Counted from the first letter of the stretch, positions 34,956 through 44,909 are shown. The stretch is DNA of 64,000 nt from BD1-7 clade bacterium (GCA_902705835.1 CACSIN010000012.1:271017-335016), one strand, 5' to 3'. Numbers and translations are program-made. The notes: generated by a model from the letters alone, not told the origin.

Positions 34956-36278
34956 ATGTCGCTGAAAAAATCGTTCTTAGCAGGCCTTACCGGCCTGCTT
35001 TTTTGTGCTCCGCTAACGGCAGATGAGTTTAAAGCATCCGGCTACATCGAAGGTGAGTTACGGTATTTTCCGACCTCGCCAATCTTTGACCAGCAGGATA
35101 GTTTTTTTGGTTCTGTTGCTTTCGAACCTGAGCTCTACTGGGCGTCTGAAGATCAACGCAACAGTCTCACCTTTCAACCTTTTGGCCGCTGGGACAGCTC
35201 TGATGGTAATCGTACACACGCCGATATCCGTGAGTTCTTCTACCTCTATGCAGGCGATAGCTGGCAACTCGTTGCCGGTGTTAACAAAGTCTTTTGGGGG
35301 GTTACTGAATCCGCTCACCTCGTCGATATCGTTAACCAAACTGACGTTGTCGAAGCCTTCAATGGTGAAGCAAAACTCGGTCAGCCGATGATTTCTGTTG
35401 GTTTCGAACAGGAGTGGGGTAACTTGGATCTGTATGTACTTCCATACTTCCGCACTCGCCGCTTTGCATCTGGCAATGAACGTTATCAGTTCTCTCTGCC
35501 AGTGCTAGATGAGCCGCTGCCATTTAATTATCAAAAAACTGTTTATGAATCTTCGCAGCGTCAGGCTCATGTTGATTATGCCGCGCGTTGGGCGAATTTT
35601 TACGGTGATTTTGATATCGCGATTTCTGCCTTCAACGGTACTGATCGTGAGGCGATACCTATTTTAGGTACTGTCGATGTAGTATCCATCGATCCGCCAG
35701 TTGGTGTTCCGAAAGAACTGTCGGTTTACTACCAACAGCTCACGCAAGTTGGCCTTGAGATGCAGTACGTGTGGGAAGAGTGGATATTCAAGTTTGAAGG
35801 TACACAAAAATGGTTAGGAACCGGCAACTACGCCAGTTTTGCAACCGGGTTTGAATATACCTTCAATGAAAGCCTATGGGGTGAAGACTGGGGCATTCTC
35901 GTCGAATACCTCTGGAATAATCGCAAGAGCGTTAATATTGCTGGTCCAAGCGCACAGGCTACCGGAGTGCCAGTGCCAGAGGATCTTGCATCACAGGCGG
36001 TGATCCCGGGTGAATTCCTATCGCCGTTTGAAAACGACATCTTTGTCGGTACCCGCTTCGCATTAAATGACGCAGGCTCTACTGACTTTGTTGCTGGCTT
36101 TATTCGTGATCTGGAATCCCATACGATGACATTCACCTTCGAAGGCAGCACACGTATCGGTGATTCCGTTCGCCTCAGTGCTAACGTCTACTTGTTGTCG
36201 AATGTCGCGCGTGATTCAAGCTTCTTCTTCTCGCGTAAAGATGACTTGGTGGAGCTAAAAGCCGCTTGGTACTTCTGA
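34956..36278 (+). CDS. Outer membrane beta-barrel protein (DUF1302-like)
   Basis: A 440-residue protein with a signal peptide (cleaved near PLTA-DE) and many alternating amphipathic strands, ending in a terminal aromatic (KAAWYF) typical of outer-membrane barrels. Repeated aromatic belts such as LTFQPFGRWD, VAGVNKVFWGVTESAHLVD and TFTFEGSTRIGDSVRL are visible. It resembles the DUF1302/OprD-like barrels often paired with LolA-like proteins and MMPL exporters. The start lies 5 bases after the LolA-like stop, so the pair is co-transcribed. A lipid, sterol or hydrocarbon ligand is plausible for the pair, but is inference. Confidence 0.8.
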   Translation: MSLKKSFLAGLTGLLFCAPLTADEFKASGYIEGELRYFPTSPIFDQQDSFFGSVAFEPELYWASEDQRNSLTFQPFGRWDSSDGNRTHADIREFFYLYAGDSWQLVAGVNKVFWGVTESAHLVDIVNQTDVVEAFNGEAKLGQPMISVGFEQEWGNLDLYVLPYFRTRRFASGNERYQFSLPVLDEPLPFNYQKTVYESSQRQAHVDYAARWANFYGDFDIAISAFNGTDREAIPILGTVDVVSIDPPVGVPKELSVYYQQLTQVGLEMQYVWEEWIFKFEGTQKWLGTGNYASFATGFEYTFNESLWGEDWGILVEYLWNNRKSVNIAGPSAQATGVPVPEDLASQAVIPGEFLSPFENDIFVGTRFALNDAGSTDFVAGFIRDLESHTMTFTFEGSTRIGDSVRLSANVYLLSNVARDSSFFFSRKDDLVELKAAWYF

Positions 36279-36323
36279 TATCTAAAAAACGACTGGATGC
36301 TTCCTAGAAGCTATCTCAGCAAC

Positions 36324-36358
36324 AAAAAAGGCAATGATGTATCGTCATTGCCTTTTTT
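36324..36358. terminator. Bidirectional intrinsic terminator
   Basis: A 14-bp stem AAAAAAGGCAATGA / TCATTGCCTTTTTT with a 7-base loop, after the rightward barrel gene and before the end of the leftward diguanylate cyclase gene. Confidence 0.93.
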
Positions 36359-36442
36359 CGTTATTCATTTTATGGATATCTGACTTGCTATTACGTAGGA
36401 AATTTCGTTAAGCGACTCCTTAACTAACTCCGTAAATACCTA

Positions 36443-37588
36443 TCAAGCACCCCACGCCTGCTGACGATAATCATCTTGCATCGGCCTAAAACAAACACGA
36501 TTACGCCCTGCTGCTTTGGCATCATAAACCGCCGCATCGGCCTGACCGATCAACTCCTGAATAACGGACTCTCGATCAAATGCCTGCCCACTCGCCGTGT
36601 TAGATGAAGCTTGGTACAACGACGGATCAAAGGTCGAAGCACCCACAGATAGAGTGACTTTAATCATGGTTTCGTCAAACCTGACACGTTTTCCGGCAAC
36701 AAACAAACGCACACGCTCGGCAATCTGCAAGGCTAACTCTGCATCACATTCTGGCAGTAAAACCGCAAACTCTTCGCCGCCAAAACGGGCGATATGATCA
36801 GTTTCACGCAATTGCGTTTCAATATATTGAGCCAGCTTTCGTAACGTTTCATCACCCGCTTGATGCCCGAATTCATCATTAACACGTTTGAAAAAATCAG
36901 CATCGATAAACAAACACGACACCGGGTCGCCTTGGCGAATAGCTCTTGAGACTTCGGTTTTAATATCCAAATCGAAACACCGGCGATTTTTCACCTGTGT
37001 TAACGGGTCGATCATACTGAGCAATCTCACCTGCTCTTTAGCAACCGAATTTTGAATACACATTGCCGCGATCATGCCCGTATGATTCATAAAATCAACG
37101 GCCATATCTGCACTAAAACGATGCACATCTTCACTGCCCAAATGCAGGCTACCGATCAATTCATTACCCGCTAACAGGGGAATAAAGGCAGCAGACTGAA
37201 TACCGACCTTACCACTAAACCAACGTGTTTTTTCGCGGGCTGTTAACGATTTAAGTACGGGTTTTAAATCCGCTGAATAAATCTGTTCTAACCCTTTAGC
37301 TTCAAAATCAAATACCAGACGATGACCAAACTCCTTACGCTCACAGGCACTCATCAGCGGGCGCAGATCTTGTTTGCGATCAAACAAAATCAGGCGCGTA
37401 TCGGCTAATACAAAGGATTCTTCGGACGCGTAAATAAGAGAGTGTAGAAGATCTGCAATAGAGTCGCAGGACAACATCGCCAGCTCGAACCGCTGGAATC
37501 GTTCAAGAATCGCTTGATTCTGCCGCGCTTTGTCAACCAGACGGTCAAACATGCGCTGCAACTTTTGATTGTCAGGCGAACTGGCCAT
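36443..37588 (-). CDS. GAF-GGDEF diguanylate cyclase
   Basis: Makes cyclic di-GMP from two GTP, a second messenger for motility and biofilm choice. The 381-residue protein has an N-terminal coiled-coil segment (KLQRMFDRLVDKARQNQAILERFQRFEL), a GAF/DUF484-like sensory domain (about 50-200) and a C-terminal GGDEF domain. The active site is GGEEF near residue 268, and the feedback inhibitory RxxD (RETD) lies five residues upstream, so product inhibition is likely intact. Start placed at MASSPDNQ (37588) because GAAGGA lies 8 bases upstream; two earlier in-frame starts lack one. It is cytoplasmic and apparently monocistronic. Confidence 0.92.
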   Translation of the reverse strand: MASSPDNQKLQRMFDRLVDKARQNQAILERFQRFELAMLSCDSIADLLHSLIYASEESFVLADTRLILFDRKQDLRPLMSACERKEFGHRLVFDFEAKGLEQIYSADLKPVLKSLTAREKTRWFSGKVGIQSAAFIPLLAGNELIGSLHLGSEDVHRFSADMAVDFMNHTGMIAAMCIQNSVAKEQVRLLSMIDPLTQVKNRRCFDLDIKTEVSRAIRQGDPVSCLFIDADFFKRVNDEFGHQAGDETLRKLAQYIETQLRETDHIARFGGEEFAVLLPECDAELALQIAERVRLFVAGKRVRFDETMIKVTLSVGASTFDPSLYQASSNTASGQAFDRESVIQELIGQADAAVYDAKAAGRNRVCFRPMQDDYRQQAWGA

Positions 37589-38065
37589 TATGCGTCCTTC
37601 AATGAACACCGCTATGTTCATAGATACACAACAGATAATGCCGATGTTTGGCTCTGCCGTTGTTGTTATCAGTAATCGTGCGGCAAACTGCACTACCTGC
37701 AATCAAGGCATAACGCATCATTAAATAACGATACTGTCTGAATCATCGACATAACCGACGAAATGACGAGTATCGATCAAAAATGCGGCGCCTTTTAAAT
37801 AACAGAATCCTTTAGCGCAATCACCCTTGATTATAAATAGATATAACCGTTTGTCACTTTTACTGAAATAAAAAGTCAATTTTCACTATCTTGGACTGTT
37901 TTTACGCAACAAATGTCCAAATCGCCGAGACTCACGCTCTTTAAACGTGAACTACCTCGTGTTTCGGATGAATCCGCCATACTCGGTATGCTATTGTTAG
38001 CGATTCGGTGCAATACCACCGGTCAGAATCAATTCCCCATAGAGCTCAGGAACCTGAAGTAAATC
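37589..38065. other. Divergent intergenic region between diguanylate cyclase and M16 protease genes
   Basis: About 475 AT-rich bases without a credible gene. It must carry promoters for both flanking genes. An imperfectly spaced inverted repeat TTGGAC ... GTCCAA occurs around 37890-37920, and TATGCTATTGTTAGCG near 37987 could be part of a rightward promoter. Neither is strong enough to name a regulator. Confidence 0.4.
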
Positions 38066-40993
38066 ATGTCACAAACCCCAGCTCCCTCCCCGCATCCGGC
38101 TTTTGATCTTGTACGTTCACAGCCTATTGAAGCACTGCAGATCCATGTCGAAGAATACCGCCATCGAGAAACCGGCGCACTGCACTACCATATGGCCAGC
38201 GACAGCCCCGAGAATGTCTTTCTCGTTGCCCTACGCACCGTGCCGATGGATAACAAAGGCGTAGCGCATATTCTTGAACACACGGCATTATGCGGTAGTG
38301 AAAAATACCCGGTTCGCGATCCATTCTTTATGATGATTCGTCGATCGCTAAATACCTTTATGAATGCTTTTACCAGCAACGATTGGACGGCATATCCATT
38401 TGCCAGTCAGAACCGTAAGGATTTTGACAACTTACTAGACGTCTATCTCGATGCCGTATTCTTTTCGCGGTTAGACGAACTGGATTTCATGCAGGAAGGC
38501 CATCGCCTCGAATTCAGTGAACCAGAAAACCCTCAATCGCCACTCACCTATAAAGGCGTTGTTTTTAACGAAATGAAAGGCGCAATGAGTTCCGTTGCCT
38601 CGGTGCTTTGGCAAACACTCTGTAAGCACTTATTTCCTAGCACAACGTATCATTACAACAGCGGCGGTGACCCGGAATACATCACTGATTTGTCGTATAC
38701 CGAGTTGAAGGACTTCTACCAAGCTCACTATCACCCGAGTAACGCCATCTTTATGACGTTTGGGGATATTTCAGCCGCCGAGCATCAGGAAAAATTTGAA
38801 TCTCAGGCCCTGAACCGTTTCACCGCTGATAGTAAGATGGTTTCTATCGGGCGCGAAAAGCGTTTGTTAAGCCCTACCCGCATTCAAGAAGCCTATGCGT
38901 TTGACAGCAACGACAGCACCGACGACCAAACGCACCTGGTCATCGGCTGGCTGCTAGGCAAAAATACCAGTCTGAAAGATCTGCTTAGCGCACAACTGCT
39001 TAGCTATGTTTTACTCGAAAACAGCGCCTCACCTTTGCAGCATTATTTAGAAACAACCAGCCTCGGCAATGCACCCTCGCCGCTGGTTGGCCTTGAAGAT
39101 AGCTACCATGAGTTAGTTTTTGTCTGTGGTATTACCGGCTCGGAAGTGAGCCACGCAGATCAGTTTGAAACCGATGTAATGGATATCATCACAAAAGTTG
39201 CCGATGAGGGCATCAGCCTAGGCCGCCTTGAAGCCATACTGCATCAGCTGGAGCTTTCCCAACGCGAAATCGGTGGTGATGGCTACCCCTACGGATTGCA
39301 ACTAATATTGACGGCGCTACCCAGTGCAACACATCGCGGCGATCCGATTACCTTACTCGACCTCGAGCCGGTGCTGGAAGACTTACGCGAGTCCATCAAG
39401 GATCCATCATTCATCAAAACGCTAGCCCGCGAACTGCTGCTCGAAAACCAGCATCGCGTTAGCCTGACAATGACACCGGATAAAAACCTATCTGAGCGTC
39501 GTCTAAATGCAGAAAAACAACAGCTCGAAGAAATCGCCCGCCAGCTGACGCCTGAGCAATCCGATACCATCGTTAATCAGGCCAAAGCGCTTGCCGAACG
39601 TCAGGCCAAAGTCGATGACATCAGCATATTGCCGAAAGTCGGCCTTGCTGACGTACCGTCACAAATGCATATTGCTGAGGGTACCGATAGCACCATCAAC
39701 AACATTCCGGTTCATCATTTCGATCAAGGCACCAACGGCTTGGTTTACCAGCAAATAGTGATGCCTTTGCCGGAGCTTACCGACGACGAACTCCAGCTAT
39801 TGCCGATCTATTGCCAATGCCTCACTGAAGTAGGTTTGGGCGACTTGAGTTTTACCGATGTACAGAATCGTCAAAGTGAGGTCGTTGGTAGCATCAATGC
39901 GTTCACCAGTATGCGCGGTGCTACCGATGACGAACAACACGTGCTGTCGTATTTGGTCATTTCGGCCAAAGCACTCGCTCGCAATCAAGAATCGATGGCG
40001 ATATTAATCAAAGACACGCTCGAAACCGTGCATTTTAATGAACATCAGCGATTAAAAGATATCGTCAGTCAAAATCGCCAACGTAAAGAACAATCGATTA
40101 CCGGCAACGGCCACGCATTAGCGATGACGGCAGCCAGCGCAGGAATGAGCCCTCTGGCAAATATCAATGAAGGTTGGGGAGGCATGCAAGGTATTGTCTG
40201 GCTCAAACAGCTGGATAATTCATTGCAAAATGAAACAGAAGCTCATGCGTTGGCAAACAAATTTGCAGCAATTCATGAGAAAGTCCGCAAGATGCCAATG
40301 CAGATACTATCGATCACCGAAGCCGACGAAAAAGCGGCCACCGATGAATCGCTTACCCATCTCTGGCATGATCAATCAACGACGGATGCTCTCTTCTCAC
40401 CCGCTCAGGTGCGAGAGCAAGTGCGGGTGGGTTGGCTTGCCAACACCCAAGTGAATTTTTGTGCCAAATCCTACACAACGGTCACCGTCGACCATCCAGA
40501 CTCGGCCGCGTTAACCGTGCTTGGCGGTTTCCTCCGTAATGGTTACCTGCATACGGCTATTCGCGAAAAAGGCGGCGCTTACGGTGCCGGTGCCTCACAG
40601 GATACCAATACTGCCAGCTTCCGCTTTTATTCGTATCGAGATCCTCGCGTTGCAGGCACACTGGATGACTTTGATGCGTCAATCGACTGGCTACGTACCA
40701 CTGAGCATACTGCTGATGCATTAGAAGAATCGATTCTGGGTGTTGTCAGCAGCCTGGATAAACCTGGCTCTCCGTCAGGCGAGGCACGCCAGGCATTCTA
40801 CAACGAACTATTCGGACGTACTCCGGAACAACGTCAGGCATTTCGAGAAGCTGTGCTCGCAGTTACTCTGGATGACCTTAAACGTGTCTCCGCGACGTAC
40901 CTGAAAGCTGATCAGGCATCCATAGCCGTGATTTCCAACGAAACTCATCGCCAAGAACTCGCTGACCTTGGGTTGGAGTTACGTACCCTGTGA
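38066..40993 (+). CDS. M16C zinc metalloprotease (presequence-protease-like)
   Basis: A 975-residue insulinase-superfamily protease. The inverted zinc motif HILEH is at residues 68-72, with the distal Glu expected about 75 residues later in the VFNEMKGAM region. Family blocks include ALCGSEKYPVRDPFFMM, NTFMNAFTSNDWTAYPFASQN and the C-terminal half with GGFLRNGYLHTAIREKGGAYGAG that closes the chamber. No signal peptide, so it is cytoplasmic and should degrade peptides. Length matches the single-chain M16C group (about 970 residues). It is apparently monocistronic and is followed by a strong terminator. Confidence 0.93.
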   Translation: MSQTPAPSPHPAFDLVRSQPIEALQIHVEEYRHRETGALHYHMASDSPENVFLVALRTVPMDNKGVAHILEHTALCGSEKYPVRDPFFMMIRRSLNTFMNAFTSNDWTAYPFASQNRKDFDNLLDVYLDAVFFSRLDELDFMQEGHRLEFSEPENPQSPLTYKGVVFNEMKGAMSSVASVLWQTLCKHLFPSTTYHYNSGGDPEYITDLSYTELKDFYQAHYHPSNAIFMTFGDISAAEHQEKFESQALNRFTADSKMVSIGREKRLLSPTRIQEAYAFDSNDSTDDQTHLVIGWLLGKNTSLKDLLSAQLLSYVLLENSASPLQHYLETTSLGNAPSPLVGLEDSYHELVFVCGITGSEVSHADQFETDVMDIITKVADEGISLGRLEAILHQLELSQREIGGDGYPYGLQLILTALPSATHRGDPITLLDLEPVLEDLRESIKDPSFIKTLARELLLENQHRVSLTMTPDKNLSERRLNAEKQQLEEIARQLTPEQSDTIVNQAKALAERQAKVDDISILPKVGLADVPSQMHIAEGTDSTINNIPVHHFDQGTNGLVYQQIVMPLPELTDDELQLLPIYCQCLTEVGLGDLSFTDVQNRQSEVVGSINAFTSMRGATDDEQHVLSYLVISAKALARNQESMAILIKDTLETVHFNEHQRLKDIVSQNRQRKEQSITGNGHALAMTAASAGMSPLANINEGWGGMQGIVWLKQLDNSLQNETEAHALANKFAAIHEKVRKMPMQILSITEADEKAATDESLTHLWHDQSTTDALFSPAQVREQVRVGWLANTQVNFCAKSYTTVTVDHPDSAALTVLGGFLRNGYLHTAIREKGGAYGAGASQDTNTASFRFYSYRDPRVAGTLDDFDASIDWLRTTEHTADALEESILGVVSSLDKPGSPSGEARQAFYNELFGRTPEQRQAFREAVLAVTLDDLKRVSATYLKADQASIAVISNETHRQELADLGLELRTL

Positions 40994-41056
40994 TTTCTGC
41001 GCCAAGGCGTTCATCGTAACCGTCGAAATGGCGCTGCGGTAACACTTCTAAGACAC

Positions 41057-41092
41057 ACCGGCTTTGGTCTGTACCAAATGCCGGTTTTTTTT
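41057..41092 (+). terminator. Intrinsic terminator after the M16 protease gene
   Basis: Stem ACCGGC-TTTGG / CCAAA-T-GCCGGT with a 6-base loop and one bulged T, followed by an eight-base T run. It ends transcription from the protease gene. Confidence 0.88.
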
Positions 41093-41243
41093 CACCCTAA
41101 TAACACCCCGGCGAACCAAGTCGATGCAACAAAGTCTACCGACAACCCGTTCGCTAAAACGTGTGTTACGCTCAAACGTGTCAGAGACAAATTTTTACGG
41201 CGTCAAACGAGTGATTGCCAACGGACAGTAAGGAAACACCGTC

Positions 41244-42119
41244 ATGTACCAAGTACGCCAAATGGGTCAGCAGGAAGCCCAGTTTTTTAAGGAATGGGCC
41301 GCCCGAGAAGGCTGGAATCCCGGCCTTAATGACATCGATTGTTTTTTTCCACAGGATCCCAATGGTTTCTTTGCCGGTTTCGTCAACGGCGCCATGGTAA
41401 CGACGGGGTCTGCCATCATCTACAACGACAACTTCGCCTTCTTCGGCTTTCTGATCTGTCACCCTGATTACCGCGGCGAGGGCTACGGATTAGCTATCAC
41501 AAAAGAGCGTTTAACTTATGTCGGTGATCGCTGCACCGGCCTTGATGGTGTTGTCGATATGCAACAAAAATATCGACGTAATGGTTTTGAAATCGCATTT
41601 AACAATATCCGTTTCGAGGGGATGGCACCGACAAAAACCACCGTCGATGGAAACCACCGAATACTGGATGCCCGCCAAGCATCGGCAAGCTGTCTGGCCG
41701 ATTACGATGCGGCGCACTTTCCAGCGCGCCGGCAAGCGTTTCTGCAACGCTGGATACGCCAACCCGGCACAACTGCACTGATCGCATGTGATAACGCCAG
41801 CAGTGACGCAACCGTTATCACCGACCCCAAGCACATCAAGGGGTTAATCGTTTGTCGCCCCTGCATGACCGGCTACAAAATAGGGCCATTGTTCAGCGAT
41901 GACTTTGACACGGCAAACCAGTTACTTTCGTCAGTGTTATGCCGTATTTCTGGTCAGTTATTCTATCTTGATATTACCGATGACAACGCCGATGCGCATA
42001 AACTGGTCGACCGCTGGCAAATGCAAAAAATATTTGAAACCGCGCGCATGTACCGCAACGGTAAACCGCAGTTACCGTTAGATCGGATATTCGGCATTAC
42101 TACATTTGAGTTGGGCTGA
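41244..42119 (+). CDS. GNAT family N-acetyltransferase with C-terminal YitH/HolE-type domain
   Basis: A 291-residue protein. Residues 1-~130 are a GNAT domain: MYQVRQMGQQEAQFFKEWAAREGWNPGLND at the start and the acetyl-CoA loop FFGFLICHPDYRGEGYG (the R/Q-x-x-G-x-G/A motif). Residues ~150-290 resemble the second, acetyltransferase-like domain of the YitH/HolE group (KIGPLFSDDFDTANQLLSSVL). Substrate unknown. The ribosome-binding site is AAGGAA. Its stop is two bases before the next gene, a putative allantoinase, so the two are likely an operon, hinting at a role with a purine or amide nitrogen compound (inference). Confidence 0.85.
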   Translation: MYQVRQMGQQEAQFFKEWAAREGWNPGLNDIDCFFPQDPNGFFAGFVNGAMVTTGSAIIYNDNFAFFGFLICHPDYRGEGYGLAITKERLTYVGDRCTGLDGVVDMQQKYRRNGFEIAFNNIRFEGMAPTKTTVDGNHRILDARQASASCLADYDAAHFPARRQAFLQRWIRQPGTTALIACDNASSDATVITDPKHIKGLIVCRPCMTGYKIGPLFSDDFDTANQLLSSVLCRISGQLFYLDITDDNADAHKLVDRWQMQKIFETARMYRNGKPQLPLDRIFGITTFELG

Positions 42120-42121
42120 TC

Positions 42122-43030
42122 ATGACACACCCCGTTCCGAGTCGAGACCTTATTGGCTATGGCCGCCACCCAATGGCAGCACAACTGCCCGGCGGTGCAA
42201 ACATCGCCATCAACTTTGTTATTAACTATGAAGAAGGTGCCGAACGAACACCCGTTAATGGCGACGCCATGGCAGAAAATTACGGCCATGATTTGGCATC
42301 AAACCAAACACTCATGCAACGCAGCCTTAGCAATGAATCACTGTTCGAGTACGGCAGTCGTTGCGGCATATGGCGACTAACCGACCTGTTTGATAAGCAC
42401 AACATACCGGTAACATTTTTTACGTGCGGGTATGCACTGATGCTTAACCCGATACTGTCGGAATACCTCACAGATACCCATCACGAAGTCGCCGGTCATG
42501 GTTGGCGCTGGATCAATCATGCCGGCATGAACATCGATGAAGAGCGGGAAAGCATTCGACAGACTATCGACACTATTCGTGAACGCACCGGCAAAACCCC
42601 ATGCGGTTGGTATACCGGAAGAAAGAGTAACAACACACGCCAACTGCTCACTGAGTTCGACAACATTATCTACGACAGTGATGCCTATGCCGATGATCTT
42701 CCCTATTTTGTTGAGGTGAAAGGCAAAGAGCATTTGATCGTTCCCTATACGCTAGATTGCAACGACTTCGGCTTTGTGAATCCTAACGGCTTCGTAACAG
42801 GTGAACAGTTTTTCGATTATCTGGTGGCCGCCTATCAAACGCTCTCTAGCGAAGGCAAAAGTGGTGTCCCAAAAATGATGACTATCGCCCTCCACCCTCG
42901 TATTTCCGGCCGTCCGGGGCGTTTCGATGGAGTTCGTCGATTTGTCGAATTCATATCCGGCAGGCCGGATACTTGGCTAACCCGTCGCGAAGATATCGCA
43001 CAGCTGTGGTGGCAGATGGCGACCAGCTAA
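42122..43030 (+). CDS. puuE: Polysaccharide-deacetylase-fold hydrolase, allantoinase PuuE-like
   Basis: A 302-residue NodB-fold protein resembling PuuE, which hydrolyses allantoin to allantoate without the usual dinuclear zinc amidohydrolase. Landmarks are SRDLIGYGRHP, GGANIAINFVINYEEGAE, FEYGSRCGIWRLTDLFD, VAGHGWRWINHAGM and WYTGRKSNNTRQLL. The Asp-His-His metal set of standard deacetylases is altered, as in PuuE. Cytoplasmic. It follows the GNAT gene with two bases between them. No other ureide or purine genes are in the window, so in vivo substrate is inferred from the family only. Confidence 0.85.
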   Translation: MTHPVPSRDLIGYGRHPMAAQLPGGANIAINFVINYEEGAERTPVNGDAMAENYGHDLASNQTLMQRSLSNESLFEYGSRCGIWRLTDLFDKHNIPVTFFTCGYALMLNPILSEYLTDTHHEVAGHGWRWINHAGMNIDEERESIRQTIDTIRERTGKTPCGWYTGRKSNNTRQLLTEFDNIIYDSDAYADDLPYFVEVKGKEHLIVPYTLDCNDFGFVNPNGFVTGEQFFDYLVAAYQTLSSEGKSGVPKMMTIALHPRISGRPGRFDGVRRFVEFISGRPDTWLTRREDIAQLWWQMATS

Positions 43031-43242
43031 ATAAAGGCTCCTATCACTGCTGACTTGTCTCTGTTTGTTTCGCTTTCGCGATCTCTCTCAACGCCCTAAT
43101 TTTCTGCCCTGACTTTCTACCCATTAGCCTTCACAGGTTTACCCGTGTATGGGTTGTTGATCTGTGTCATGGTCGGTAAATACAAAAACGCTAATATAAA
43201 GCCTAAGACATCAAAACAAGCACTATAGGGGCATAATAAGAC

Positions 43243-43485
43243 ATGGGCGTTGAACATCACGATCTTGTACATGAGTTTCCAGAACTGAAGTCGAAAATTC
43301 ACGACCTGAAAGTCAGCGACACACACTTTCGTCGTTTGTTTGATGAATATCATGAGCTAACACGTTCGATCGAGAATATGGAAAACGAAGTTGTTCCAGC
43401 AACAACGCAACGCGAAGAAGAGCACAAGGTGCGTCGCGTTCAGTTAAAAGACGAGTTATATCAGATGCTGACTGCTGCAGCTTGA
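43243..43485 (+). CDS. YdcH-like DUF465 protein
   Basis: An 80-residue cytoplasmic protein of the DUF465/YdcH family. It is almost wholly a charged helical hairpin: EFPELKSKIHDLKVSDTHFRRLFDEYHELTRSIENME followed by HKVRRVQLKDELYQML, the conserved DxHF-x-x-L-x-x-x-Y-x-E-L signature. No function is established for the family. It stands alone, with a strong terminator 20 bases downstream. Confidence 0.9.
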   Translation: MGVEHHDLVHEFPELKSKIHDLKVSDTHFRRLFDEYHELTRSIENMENEVVPATTQREEEHKVRRVQLKDELYQMLTAAA

Positions 43486-43505
43486 TAGAGAATACTCAAG
43501 ATAAC

Positions 43506-43538
43506 AAACCGGTGCTCATTGTGAGCACCGGTTTTTTT
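43506..43538. terminator. Intrinsic terminator after the DUF465 gene
   Basis: A 13-bp stem AAACCGGTGCTCA / TGAGCACCGGTTT with loop TTG and seven T in total on the plus strand. On the minus strand the T tract is interrupted, so termination is mainly rightward but may also serve the convergent methyltransferase gene. Confidence 0.92.
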
Positions 43539-43545
43539 ATGCCTG

Positions 43546-44481
43546 TTATCCTGGTTTTCGCGCCACAATTGTGGGGAAAATCGAAGTCAGACCGTCAATA
43601 AATTGAACATCAGTAAACCCGGCATCGTGCAGCTGTAACAAGGTCGTTTCGTGCGATCGATTACAGCCAGACCAACGCGCCGCTAGGGTGTCCAATAATA
43701 CCCATTTCTGTCGTGCCAGCGCGTTGCCATCAATTTTGTCGGTCTGCCAGCGGCTTACTGGTGTTTGTGCAGGTGTCAGTGTCATAAAGCTCGTTATTAA
43801 CGTACCACCCGGCTTCAGTGTGTTCAAAAACGAACGATAGAGTGCGGTGACCTTATCATCATCCGCTTCATAAATATTTAGGCCGTTAGACGTCAGGATA
43901 TCGACAGGCTCATCTAAGGCCAAAGTCCAAGCGTCAGCCTGAATGAACTGGCACTGTGCAGAAATCCCCTGCTGTTGAGCAAATTGCTTAGCATGCGTTA
44001 ACGCGTCGGTATCCAGATCAATACCGATCAGATTTACATCGTAGTAGCCGCTAAGATTTAACGTTAAAAGATCCTGCATCAAACCACAGGGGACTGAAGC
44101 AATACGGATACCTTCGTAGAGACGTGCCTGAATCTCCCGCTGGAAAATATCAAACCGCTCACGAGTCGCCAACACGGTAGGCGCTTGATTAATCAAGAAG
44201 GATTCCAGCTCATTAAAATAAGGCCCATGAATACGACTACGACCAATCATGTAAGCCGTCCAATAGCCATTAAAACCGCCTTGATTTGCCAATAAAAATC
44301 GCCCCATCGGAAATCCACGAAGGTCATCAACAATTTTCAGGCACTGATCTATATGAGAAGGCGATAAATCCGATTGATTCATCAGGCGCTTTTTGGTGTC
44401 GGCGACAATATCATCGATCTCATGAATATCATTTGCGATGACATCATGACTTAGTAAACCGGGGGCATAATTATTCATCAT
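43546..44481 (-). CDS. Class I SAM-dependent methyltransferase
   Basis: A 311-residue protein with a helical N-terminal region (about 1-125) and a C-terminal Rossmann methyltransferase domain. The SAM-binding region reads IRIASVPCGLMQDLLTL (motif I is degenerate, PCG instead of GxG), then LIGIDLDTDALTHAKQFA and QADAWTLAL with ILTSNGLNIYEADD and LKPGGTLITSFM. Substrate is unknown. The start at 44481 follows AGGATAGG; the first 26 residues of the longer frame are unlikely. It is leftward, convergent with the DUF465 gene, and separated by 428 bases from the GTPase/Roadblock block. Confidence 0.82.
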   Translation of the reverse strand: MMNNYAPGLLSHDVIANDIHEIDDIVADTKKRLMNQSDLSPSHIDQCLKIVDDLRGFPMGRFLLANQGGFNGYWTAYMIGRSRIHGPYFNELESFLINQAPTVLATRERFDIFQREIQARLYEGIRIASVPCGLMQDLLTLNLSGYYDVNLIGIDLDTDALTHAKQFAQQQGISAQCQFIQADAWTLALDEPVDILTSNGLNIYEADDDKVTALYRSFLNTLKPGGTLITSFMTLTPAQTPVSRWQTDKIDGNALARQKWVLLDTLAARWSGCNRSHETTLLQLHDAGFTDVQFIDGLTSIFPTIVARKPG

Positions 44482-44909
44482 CCTATCCTGTAATATAGCG
44501 ATTACAATGATGTACAACGGCTGGCTGATAGGGTAAATCGGCTCTTTATGAATCGACATAAACGTTCAGCGCTGGATCATTAAGCGGTGAACAATACCGT
44601 TGCTGCACTCTGTAATATAGCAGGCCGCCCCACAGAGGCATGGAAATTACCGGCCTGGACATAGCTTGATAAGCACTAACTCGACAGAAGGTGCTCAGGT
44701 ACTTGTTGGGGTGTTATTCAACATATCGTTGGATGGCGCGCATGCTGACCACTCTAAAACCACACGCAGAAACGGTGACACTTTTCGCGACACCCAGCCG
44801 CCGTTGCCGTATTTCACAACCGCCAGTTGAATGCCTAGGCAGAAAAAAATCTGTCGATATTCTCAAGCGATAACGGTAAGACACAAACTTTTCCCGTACC
44901 GTTCCATTT
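44482..44909. other. Intergenic region upstream of the methyltransferase gene
   Basis: About 430 bases with no gene I can support; one 60-codon frame has no homologous features. The 12-mer CTGTAATATAGC occurs twice on the plus strand (44488-44499 and 44610-44621). A possible stem AACGGTA / TACCGTT (about 44872-44903) lies close to the kinase-like stop. The region should hold the methyltransferase promoter. Confidence 0.45.

Noticed and set aside
44691..44873. A 60-codon open frame in the gap before the methyltransferase gene
   Set aside because: No ribosome-binding site and no family-like features.
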